NCBI GenBank assembly: GCA_012269805.1
Contig: JAAXJP010000495.1
Coordinates: 1 to 5,637, forward strand
Reading direction: 5' to 3'
Length of the DNA stretch: 5,637 nt
Source of the DNA: Rubrivirga sp.
GTDB taxonomy: Bacteria > Bacteroidota > Rhodothermia > Rhodothermales > Rubricoccaceae
In this document: positions 1-5,537 of the stretch, piece after piece
Layout of the letters: each line of letters opens with the position of its first letter
How positions within the stretch are numbered: position 1 is the stretch's first letter
Translations under genes and position numbers: made by a program
Notes under the pieces: generated by a model
What the model was told of the DNA's origin: nothing
The model's database searches: none
The model's input: only the letters and a program-made list of their open reading frames with translations

Positions 1-1
1 G

Positions 2-1330
2 CAGGAGGGACTGACGGTCACGCACGTCGCCGAGACCCACATCCACGCCGACTTCCTGTCGGGCGCGCGCGACCTCGCGGAGGCGACCGGCGCCCGGCTG
101 TTCCTCTCCGCCGAGGGCGAGGACGACGGCTGGGGCTCGTTCTGGGCCCAGGATCGCGAGGACGTGACGTTCCTCCGCGACGGCGACACGTTCGACGTCG
201 GCAACATCGAGATTCGGGCCGTCCACTCGCCGGGCCACACGCCCGAGCACCTGGCCTTCCTCGTGACCGACCACGGCGGCGGCGCCGACACGCCGATGGG
301 CCTCGTCTCCGGCGACTTCGTGTTCGTCGGCGACCTCGGGCGGCCGGATCTCTTGGAGAGCGCGGCCGGCCAGAGCGGTGCGCAGGAGCCCGCCGCAGAG
401 GCCCTCTACGCCTCGGTCCAGCGGTTCCTCGACCTCGACGACCGGCTCCAGGTGTGGCCCGGCCACGGCGCCGGGAGCGCGTGCGGGAAGTCGCTCGGCG
501 CCATCCCCCAGTCGACCGTCGGCTACGAGAAGGCGTACAACGGGGCCATCGACGCGGCGCGCCGCGGGCAGCGGGCGTTCGTCGAGACCATCCTCGACGC
601 CCAGCCCGAGCCGCCGCTCTACTTCGCGCGGATGAAGGCCCAGAACCGCGACGGCGTCCCGCCGCTCGACGGGCTCCCCGTGCCGCGCGCCCTCGCCCCC
701 GACGAGCTCGCCGATCTGGGCGCAGCCGGGCTCGGCGACGCCGCCGTCGTCGACACTCGAGCCGACCGATCGGCGTTCATGGCGGCCCACCTGCCGGGCA
801 GCCTCTACGCCCCGTTCACCAAGCAGTTCAACACGACCGTGGGGTCGTACGTGACCGACCCGGAGACGCCGGTCGTGCTGCTGATCGACGAGGCGAAGGT
901 GAGCGAGGCCGTCCGCGACCTCGTGCGGATCGGGCTCGACCGCGTCGTGGCGTACGCCACGACCGAGACGCTCGCGGCCGTGCTCCAGCGCGACGGCGCG
1001 TCCGCGTCGATCCGCGAGGTCGGGTTCGAGGCCGTCGTCGAGCGCGAGGAGGGGGCGGCGGTCCTCGACGTCCGCCGGCAGGCCGAGTTCGAGGGCGGGC
1101 ACGTGCCGGGCGCCACGAACATTGCCCACACCCGCCTCGCCGACCGGCTCGACGAGGTCCCGTCCGGGAGCCCGCTCTACGTCCACTGCCAGAGCGGCGT
1201 CCGCTCGGCGGTCGCGAGCGCGCTGCTGGCGGCCGAGGGCCGCGACGTGGTCTACGTCAACGACGGCTTCCCGCACTACCGCGAGATCGGCGAGGTCGCC
1301 GAGGGCGCCCCGGCCGACGTCAATGCCTAG
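2..1330 (+). CDS. CstB-like persulfide dioxygenase: metallo-beta-lactamase fold plus two rhodanese-fold domains (5' partial)
   Basis: Open from the window edge to TAG at 1328-1330, giving 442 visible residues; the true start lies upstream, probably about 40-50 codons away. The N-terminal part is a metallo-beta-lactamase fold of the ETHE1/CstB type. It shows THIHADFLSG (His codons 38 and 44, Asp 50), SPGHTPEH (His codon 236), GDLGRPDL (Asp codon 332) and WPGHGAGSACGK (His codon 464). The usual final His of HxHxDH is Phe, which fits the mononuclear iron site of persulfide dioxygenases (two His plus one Asp). A rhodanese fold without an active Cys follows from about codon 680 (its catalytic loop reads VLLIDEAK). 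A second rhodanese near the C-terminus has CQSGVRS with Cys at 1187-1189. This order matches CstB, which oxidises persulfide with O2 and transfers sulfur to give thiosulfate. Likely cytoplasmic. Family is secure; substrate is inferred. An ATG-like GTG start at 164 is internal and would remove the HxHxD motif. Confidence 0.9.
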   Translation, partial: QEGLTVTHVAETHIHADFLSGARDLAEATGARLFLSAEGEDDGWGSFWAQDREDVTFLRDGDTFDVGNIEIRAVHSPGHTPEHLAFLVTDHGGGADTPMGLVSGDFVFVGDLGRPDLLESAAGQSGAQEPAAEALYASVQRFLDLDDRLQVWPGHGAGSACGKSLGAIPQSTVGYEKAYNGAIDAARRGQRAFVETILDAQPEPPLYFARMKAQNRDGVPPLDGLPVPRALAPDELADLGAAGLGDAAVVDTRADRSAFMAAHLPGSLYAPFTKQFNTTVGSYVTDPETPVVLLIDEAKVSEAVRDLVRIGLDRVVAYATTETLAAVLQRDGASASIREVGFEAVVEREEGAAVLDVRRQAEFEGGHVPGATNIAHTRLADRLDEVPSGSPLYVHCQSGVRSAVASALLAAEGRDVVYVNDGFPHYREIGEVAEGAPADVNA

Positions 1331-1355
1331 TCCGTTCCCCCCAGCCCCCACCGTC

Positions 1356-1589
1356 ATGTCCGAATCGTTCGTCCGCTTCATGGTCTCGCCCGCCGGCCGC
1401 GCGCTCCGCGTCGGCGCCGGGCTCGGGATGCTCGCGTGGGGGCTGCCCCGCCGCGACGCGACCGCCGGGGCCGCGACGGCAGCCCTCGCCCTGGTCCCCC
1501 TTGGGGCCGGGCTCCTCGACCAGTGCGTGCTCGGGCCCGTCCTCGGGTACCCCCTCGAGGGCGACGCCGCCCGGCGCGCCGTTTCCTGA
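1356..1589 (+). CDS. DUF2892/YgaP-like small inner-membrane protein
   Basis: 77 residues with ATG at 1356 and TGA at 1587-1589, lying 25 bases after the dioxygenase. Two hydrophobic stretches are visible, about residues 16-30 (ALRVGAGLGMLAWGL) and 37-63, the second ending in LLDQCVLGPVLGYPL. That layout (short basic N-terminus, two membrane helices, a Gly-rich turn, and a Cys near the end of helix two, here C57, followed by a P-x-x-G-like motif) resembles DUF2892, the membrane part of the rhodanese protein YgaP. In YgaP the rhodanese is fused to this segment; here it is a separate gene, with rhodaneses encoded downstream. A membrane role with sulfane-sulfur proteins is inferred from context. 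An in-frame ATG at 1380 is an alternative start, but it would trim the N-terminus close to helix one. No SD motif; two C runs (1337-1342, 1345-1349) precede the start. Confidence 0.75.
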   Translation: MSESFVRFMVSPAGRALRVGAGLGMLAWGLPRRDATAGAATAALALVPLGAGLLDQCVLGPVLGYPLEGDAARRAVS

Positions 1590-1594
1590 CCCCC

Positions 1595-2755
1595 ATGCTC
1601 TACGCCCTCCTCGGGGCCGTCGCCATCGGCCTCGTCCTCGGCCTCCTCGGCTCCGGTGGCTCGATCCTGACCGTCCCGGTCCTCGTCTACCTCGCCGGCC
1701 ACGCCGAGAAGGTGGCGATCGCCGAGAGCCTCGCCATCGTCGGGGCCATCGCCGCCGTCGGGGCAATCCCGTACGCCCGGCAGAAGCTCGTCGACTGGCA
1801 CTCGGTCCTGTACTTCGGCGTGCCCGGCATCGTCGGGACGTATGGCGGGGCCTGGCTGGCGAAGTGGGTGCCCGGTCCGGTCCAGCTCGTCCTGTTCGCC
1901 GTCGTGATGCTGCTCGCGGCCGTCCTCATGTTCCGGGGGCGCCGGGAGCCGGCCGAGGGCGAGGTACGGGAACGCCAGCCGCTCTGGTTGATCGGGACCG
2001 AGGGCCTGTTGGTCGGCGTGCTGACCGGGCTGGTCGGTGTCGGCGGGGGGTTCCTGATCGTCCCCGCGCTCGTCCTCCTGGGCGGCCTCTCGATGCGCCT
2101 CGCGGTCGGGACGAGCCTGCTCATCATCGCGGCCAAGAGCGCGGCCGGCTTCTGGAAGTACACCGACGTTCTCGCCGAGACGGGTCTGGCCGTCGACTGG
2201 CAGCTCATCGGCATCTTTGCCATCATCGGGATCGTCGGGTCGTTCGTGGGCAACGCGCTCAGCCAGCGGGTGCCGCAGGCCCAGCTCAAGCGCGGGTTCG
2301 CCGTCTTCCTCGTGGTGATGGGTGGGTTCATCTTGGTCCGCGAAGGCCCGGAGGCGCTCGCGCCAGCCGACGCCGAGGCCGCGCCCCTGCCCGCCTCGGT
2401 GGCCCTTCCGGTCGGCCCCGACACGGTCGACGTTCCCCGGCTGACGCCCGCCGAGACCGCCGCCTACCTCCGCGCGACGCCCGAGGCCCAGATCCTCGAC
2501 GTCCGCCGCCCGGCTGAGGTCGCGCTCTCTGGCCGTCTGGAGGACGCGCTCGTCCTCGACGTGACCGCGCCGGGCTTCGAGGGCCGCGCGCTCGACGCGC
2601 TCCGTCCGGACCGCCCGGTCGTGGTGTACTGCCGGTCGGGTGCCCGGGCCGGACGGGCCGCCGAGCGCCTCGCCGCCCTCGGTTTTTCGGACCTTCGGAA
2701 CGCGGGCGGCTTCGACGCCCTTCAGGCCGCCGGCCTCCCCACCCACGCTCCGTGA
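1595..2755 (+). CDS. TauE/SafE-family sulfur-anion transporter fused to a C-terminal rhodanese domain
   Basis: 386 residues with ATG at 1595 and TGA at 2753-2755. Residues 1-250 form a TauE/SafE (DUF81) membrane domain with about eight hydrophobic segments. Its two homologous halves each open with a glycine-rich helix: GLVLGLLGSGGSILTVPVL near 12-30 and GVLTGLVGVGGGFLIVPAL near 141-159. A charged loop (about 114-129) separates the halves. After FILVRE an Ala/Pro-rich linker (about 251-280) leads into a rhodanese domain (about 281-386) with ILDVRRPAE, active loop CRSGAR with C346 (codon 2630-2632), and NAGGFDALQAAGLP. TauE/SafE proteins are implicated in moving sulfite, sulfoacetate, thiosulfate or related anions; the rhodanese probably handles persulfide at the membrane face. 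The fusion is in one uninterrupted frame. Five C's are the entire spacer after the preceding stop. The usual G-H-I-P-G-A motif of rhodaneses is degenerate here (SGRLEDAL), so partner contacts may differ. Substrate and direction are not visible. Confidence 0.9.
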   Translation: MLYALLGAVAIGLVLGLLGSGGSILTVPVLVYLAGHAEKVAIAESLAIVGAIAAVGAIPYARQKLVDWHSVLYFGVPGIVGTYGGAWLAKWVPGPVQLVLFAVVMLLAAVLMFRGRREPAEGEVRERQPLWLIGTEGLLVGVLTGLVGVGGGFLIVPALVLLGGLSMRLAVGTSLLIIAAKSAAGFWKYTDVLAETGLAVDWQLIGIFAIIGIVGSFVGNALSQRVPQAQLKRGFAVFLVVMGGFILVREGPEALAPADAEAAPLPASVALPVGPDTVDVPRLTPAETAAYLRATPEAQILDVRRPAEVALSGRLEDALVLDVTAPGFEGRALDALRPDRPVVVYCRSGARAGRAAERLAALGFSDLRNAGGFDALQAAGLPTHAP

Positions 2756-2817
2756 CGCCCCGACCGCATCGGCGTCCCCGCCGGTCGGGCCCGCACTCAT
2801 CACTTGCCCCCTTCGCC

Positions 2818-3168
2818 ATGTCACTCCTCTCGCGCCTCCTGAACCCGACCCCCGACGACGACTCCATGTCGCCCTCCGACTTTGTCGCCCAGCGCGACGC
2901 AGACGCGCCCGTGATCGACGTCCGCACCCCCCAGGAGTACGCCTCCGGGCACATCGCCGGCGCGACCAACGTCGACGTGATGTCCGGCGACTTCCCGGAC
3001 CGGATCGCCGCGATGGACCTTCCAGAGAGCGGGCCGATCTACCTGTACTGCCGGTCGGGCAACCGCTCGGGGCAGGCCGCGAAGATCCTCCGCCAGATGG
3101 GCCACGGCGGCGCCGTGAACGTCGGCGGGTTCGACGCGCTCGCGAAGGCGGGCGCCAAGACGGCGTAG
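2818..3168 (+). CDS. Single-domain rhodanese (sulfurtransferase)
   Basis: 116 residues with TAG at 3166-3168. A complete single rhodanese domain: VIDVRTPQEY (about 32-41), SGHIAGATNVDV (43-54), active-site loop YCRSGNRS with C78, and a closing NVGGFDALAKAG (101-112). The Cys takes sulfane sulfur as a persulfide and passes it to a thiol acceptor; the protein has no signal peptide and should be cytoplasmic. I chose ATG 2818 over the GTG at 2752, which overlaps the preceding stop. The extra 22 residues are Arg/Pro-rich, use codons ending in A or T (CAT, CGT, TCA, TCA, CTT) unlike the rest, and precede the normal domain edge. It is closely similar to the rhodanese at the end of the transporter fusion (both have CRSG loops and GGFDAL), suggesting domain duplication. 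Five C's sit 6 bases before the start. The likely job is sulfur carrier between the operon's dioxygenase and transporter. Confidence 0.9.
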   Translation: MSLLSRLLNPTPDDDSMSPSDFVAQRDADAPVIDVRTPQEYASGHIAGATNVDVMSGDFPDRIAAMDLPESGPIYLYCRSGNRSGQAAKILRQMGHGGAVNVGGFDALAKAGAKTA

Positions 3169-3170
3169 CG

Positions 3171-3971
3171 GTGGAGCCGGCGCTCGACCTGTTGCAGCAG
3201 ACGCAGGCCGGCGCGGCGCTCGCCGTGCTGGCGCTGCTCCTTGTGGTCGAGGGTGTCCACCCGTTCGTCGAGCACTTTGCTGGAGGCCGCCAGCGCGGGC
3301 GGCACGCCGTCCGCAACCTCATGCTCGGCGGGCTGAACGCCGGGCTCGTCGCGGTGCTGTTCGCCGGGCTGTGGGTCGTCGCGGCCGAGTGGGCTCGGGC
3401 AAACGGGTTCGGGCTGCTGCGGCTGGTGGATCTGCCGGCGTGGGCGCACGTCGTGGGAGCGGTGCTCCTGCTCGACGCGTGGACGTACGCCTGGCACCGG
3501 CTCAACCACGTCGTCCCGTTCCTGTGGCGGTTCCACCGCGTCCACCACTCGGATACCTTCATGGACGTGACGACGGCGAGCCGCTTCCACACGGGCGAGA
3601 TCGTGGTGTCGTCGCTCCTCCGGGTGGGGGTGATCGTCGCGGCCGGGGCGACGGCGTGGGAGGTCGTGCTCTACGAGACGCTGATGTTCGAGGTCGTCCA
3701 GTTCCACCACGCGAACGTGGGGCTCCCGGCGCGCGTCGAGGCGGTGCTCAACAAGGTGATCGTGACGCCCGCGATCCACAAGGTCCACCACTCGCGGTGG
3801 CAGCCGGAGACCGACTCGAACTACAGCGCGCTGTTCTCGTGGTGGGACCGCCTGTTCGGCAGCTTCCGCTGGCGGGACCCGGCCGAGCCGGCGGCGTTCG
3901 GCCTCGACGGGTTCGACGGCGACGATCGCCAGTCGGTCACGGGCATGCTGCGGACCCCGCTCGACGAGTAG
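3171..3971 (+). CDS. Fatty acid hydroxylase / sterol desaturase family membrane di-iron protein
   Basis: 266 residues from GTG 3171, two bases after the rhodanese stop, to TAG 3969-3971; the spacing implies translational coupling. Hydrophobic segments are visible at about 14-27 and 47-65, a third near 90-105 (AHVVGAVLLLDAWTYAW), and another near 145-165. The histidine clusters of the family are complete: HRLNH (109-113), HRVHH (122-126), SRFH (His 140), FHHAN (179-180) and HKVHH (203-207), followed by the usual NYSALFSWWDRLFGSF. Members bind two irons at the membrane face and use O2 to hydroxylate or desaturate lipids, carotenoids or sterols. Starting farther upstream would run over the rhodanese gene in another frame, so GTG 3171 is preferred. 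The substrate cannot be told from sequence. Its place at the end of a sulfur operon is unexplained; a link to membrane sulfolipid or sulfide-driven lipid change would be speculation. Confidence 0.87.
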   Translation: MEPALDLLQQTQAGAALAVLALLLVVEGVHPFVEHFAGGRQRGRHAVRNLMLGGLNAGLVAVLFAGLWVVAAEWARANGFGLLRLVDLPAWAHVVGAVLLLDAWTYAWHRLNHVVPFLWRFHRVHHSDTFMDVTTASRFHTGEIVVSSLLRVGVIVAAGATAWEVVLYETLMFEVVQFHHANVGLPARVEAVLNKVIVTPAIHKVHHSRWQPETDSNYSALFSWWDRLFGSFRWRDPAEPAAFGLDGFDGDDRQSVTGMLRTPLDE

Positions 3972-3973
3972 GC

Positions 3974-3993
3974 CCGCCTCGCCGACGAGGCGG
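3974..3993 (+). terminator. Hairpin after the hydroxylase gene, possible weak terminator
   Basis: A perfect 8-bp inverted repeat, CCGCCTCG with CGAGGCGG, encloses a CCGA loop and begins 3 bases after the stop at 3971. It is very GC-rich and stable but no T run follows (ACGGGGTGAG), so intrinsic termination is uncertain. It could instead be an mRNA 3'-end stabiliser between the sulfur operon and the J-domain gene. Confidence 0.4.
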
Positions 3994-4059
3994 ACGGGGT
4001 GAGGGAACCGCCCCTCTCGGTGCCGGGTGCGCTCGGCCCTTCGACCCGCAGATCGCCCG

Positions 4060-4566
4060 GTGGCCGGCCCGCCCGACCCGTTTCGCGTCCTCTCGCTCTC
4101 GTACGACGCCGGCCCGGAGGACGTCCGCCGCGCGTTCCGGCGCCTCGCGCGCCAGACGCACCCCGACCGCGGCGGCTCGACGGAGGCGTTCCACCGCGTT
4201 CGCGCGGCCTACGACGCGTTGGCGGGCGACCTCGACGCGGCCCGCCGCCGCTGGCGGACTCCGCCTACGCCTCCGACGCCGGCCTCACGGTTCCCCGCCG
4301 GCCTCGACCGGAGCGTCTTCCCGACGTGCCTCGTGCGGTTCGGTCGGAGGCGGGACGGACGGAGGACGGTCGAGTACGAGCTTGACAGCCGGCCCGCGTC
4401 GTGGCGTCCGGGCGCGGCTCCCCCTCCGGGGGGAGAATGCCGGCTCCGGGTCGGTGCGACGGAGGCGAGGCCGGCGTTCGGCGTGTGGGAGGTCCCGCTC
4501 GACGCGCACCGCTTCCGGTGCGTGTTCGGCCCCGATCCAGGCGCTCGACACACGCCGCCTCGGTGA
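4060..4566 (+). CDS. Small J-domain (DnaJ-like) protein with unrecognised C-terminal region
   Basis: 168 residues from GTG 4060 to TGA 4564-4566. The N-terminal 50-odd residues are a J-domain: DPFRVLSLSYDAGPEDVRRA, then FRRLARQTHPDRGG with the HPD triad at codons 4159-4167, and a final helix AFHRVRAAYDALAGD. Such domains stimulate the ATPase of a DnaK/Hsp70 partner. There is no Gly/Phe region, no CxxCxGxG zinc finger and no DnaJ client-binding domain, so it is not canonical DnaJ. A Pro/Thr linker (RTPPTPPTPAS) leads to about 90 residues I do not recognise. They contain few hydrophobic stretches and two Cys (in PTCLVRFG and RFRCVFG), and may be a small beta domain (TVEYEL, ECRLRVG, GVWEVPL). 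An in-frame GTG at 4027 would add 11 residues, but their codons (CTT, CGA, GCA, GAT) lack the G/C third bases of this gene, so I prefer 4060. The gene is last on the plus strand. Confidence 0.72.
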   Translation: MAGPPDPFRVLSLSYDAGPEDVRRAFRRLARQTHPDRGGSTEAFHRVRAAYDALAGDLDAARRRWRTPPTPPTPASRFPAGLDRSVFPTCLVRFGRRRDGRRTVEYELDSRPASWRPGAAPPPGGECRLRVGATEARPAFGVWEVPLDAHRFRCVFGPDPGARHTPPR

Positions 4567-4588
4567 GCCGGCGCGACGCCCGAGGCGG
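4555..4588. terminator. Inverted repeat between convergent genes, possible bidirectional terminator
   Basis: A perfect 9-bp inverted repeat, CCGCCTCGG (4555-4563) with CCGAGGCGG (4580-4588), with a 16-base loop. It overlaps the J-domain stop (TGA 4564-4566) and sits 2 bases beyond the stop of the convergent regulator at 4591, a position that fits a shared terminator. Neither side has a T run, so activity is inferred from geometry. The stem shares its first 8 bases with the hairpin at 3974-3993. Confidence 0.45.
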
Positions 4589-4590
4589 GC

Positions 4591-5400
4591 CTAGCCGGCC
4601 TTGAAGACCGGCTCGAACTCGCGGAGCGGCATCCCGGCCTCGCGGTCCCCATTCGAGGCCGCGTCGGTCCGCGCCAGCTCGAGGTCGAAGGCGACGCGGT
4701 CGGCGCGGTAGTAGCGGCGTTGGTAGTAGATCGGCTTGTCGCCGGCCGTGTAGCTCACGCGCTCGACGAGGAGGAGGGGCGCGCCCTCGGGGACGCCGAG
4801 CAGGCCGGCCTCGGCGACGCCCGCGACGGTGGCCTCGATCCGGTAGCGCCCGCGGAGGACGGGGATGTCGAACTCCCGCTCCAGTACGCGATAGATCGTT
4901 TCTGTGGTCAGGTCGTGCCCGTCAAGGAACTGGGCGTAGAACGGCGGGAGCCACGTCCGGTCGAGCGCCACCGGCGACCCGTCGCCGAGGCGGAGGCGGT
5001 CGAGGCGGACCGTCGGCGCGCCGGGTTCGACGCCGAGAGCGTCGGCGACCGCGGGGGGGGCCGCCTCGGGAGCCCGATGGAGCACTCTGCTGGCCGCCTC
5101 CAGACCGGCCCGCTCCATGTCCTGCGCGAAGTCCGTCAGCCGGACGAGGCCCTGGGGCAGGGGAGGGGGCGCCGCGAACGACCCAAGGCCCTGGCGGCGA
5201 TAGATCCGGCCCTCGTTCTCGAGCGTCGCCAGCGCGCGGCGGACCGTGATCCGGCTCACGCCCGAGAGGTCGCCGAGCTCCGCCTCGCTCGGGAGCCGGT
5301 CGTGCGCGGCGTACTCGCCCGCACGGATCCGGTCGCGGAGCCAGTCGGAGAGTTGCTCGTGGCGGGGAGCGCCGGGACGGAACGTCGGGGCGGAGGACAT
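4591..5400 (-). CDS. GntR-family transcriptional regulator, HutC/UTRA subfamily
   Basis: 269 residues from ATG (complement of 5398-5400) to TAG (complement of 4591-4593). The N-terminus is a GntR winged helix-turn-helix at about 12-80: LSDWLRDRIRAGEYAAHDRL, PSEAELGDLSGVSRITVRRA, then ENEGRIYRRQGLGSF. A UTRA ligand-binding domain follows (about 90-245), with VALDRTWLPPFYAQFL, TTETIYRVLEREFDIPVLRG, and PLLLVERVSYTAGDKPIYYQ ahead of a YYRADRVAFDLEL end. UTRA proteins sense small ligands (sugar phosphates, histidine derivatives, phosphonates and others) and typically act as repressors. It runs convergent to the sulfur operon, so it need not control it; the likely target is its own promoter or a gene beyond the right edge. 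The effector cannot be assigned. No SD motif precedes the start; on the coding strand a CCCCC run lies 8 bases upstream. Its stop-proximal end also holds a 6-bp inverted repeat (4593-4598 with 4608-4613). Confidence 0.92.
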   Translation of the reverse strand: MSSAPTFRPGAPRHEQLSDWLRDRIRAGEYAAHDRLPSEAELGDLSGVSRITVRRALATLENEGRIYRRQGLGSFAAPPPLPQGLVRLTDFAQDMERAGLEAASRVLHRAPEAAPPAVADALGVEPGAPTVRLDRLRLGDGSPVALDRTWLPPFYAQFLDGHDLTTETIYRVLEREFDIPVLRGRYRIEATVAGVAEAGLLGVPEGAPLLLVERVSYTAGDKPIYYQRRYYRADRVAFDLELARTDAASNGDREAGMPLREFEPVFKAG

Positions 5401-5463
5401 GGGGCCGTGGGGGAAGGCTCCGGTAAGGTAGGGGGCCGTCCGCCTGTCGGAAGCCGGGAGGGA

Positions 5464-5488
5464 GGGGCCCGGACTTCACGCGGGCCCC
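5464..5488. other. 8-bp inverted repeat upstream of the regulator
   Basis: GGGGCCCG (5464-5471) pairs perfectly with CGGGCCCC (5481-5488) across a 9-base loop. It lies 63 bases upstream of the regulator ATG. It could be an operator for a dimeric regulator, a leader hairpin, or a terminator of a gene outside the window. No T run follows on either strand. Confidence 0.4.
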
Positions 5489-5515
5489 CTTCGGGTCAAC
5501 CGCCAGCGTGCAGGC

Positions 5516-5537
5516 AGGGCCGTCGACTACCGGCCCT
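5516..5537. other. 7-bp inverted repeat upstream of the regulator
   Basis: AGGGCCG (5516-5522) pairs with CGGCCCT (5531-5537) across an 8-base loop TCGACTAC that overlaps the palindrome GTCGAC (5522-5527). A minus-strand stop codon (complement of 5527-5529) lies in the loop. If a minus-strand gene does end there, this hairpin plus the one at 5464-5488 could form its terminator. Confidence 0.35.

Noticed and set aside
164..1330. Start of the dioxygenase at GTG 164
   Set aside because: The frame is open upstream to the window edge and already encodes the THIHADFLSG metal motif there, so the start is outside the window.
1687..2424. Minus-strand open frame of 245 codons opposite the transporter
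   Set aside because: Lies wholly opposite the TauE/SafE domain, and its Ser/Thr/Pro-rich product shows no family motif.
454..2517. Long plus-strand open frame of 687 codons across the first three genes
   Set aside because: Its protein is mostly Arg, Pro, Gly and Ala, has no motif, and overlaps three well-supported genes in another frame. Long shadow frames are expected at this GC content.
2752..2817. GTG 2752 as start of the stand-alone rhodanese, overlapping the transporter stop
   Set aside because: The added residues are Arg/Pro-rich with codons unlike the gene, and ATG 2818 sits at the normal domain edge with the same C-run context as other starts.
3039..3791. Minus-strand open frame of 250 codons opposite the rhodanese and hydroxylase
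   Set aside because: Rich in His, Arg, Asp and Glu as an antisense of conserved codons; it spans two real genes and has no domain of its own.
5494..5505. Minus-strand TTGACC as a sigma-70 -35 element for the regulator
   Set aside because: No TATAAT-like sequence lies 16-18 bases downstream; the position holds GC-rich hairpin sequence.
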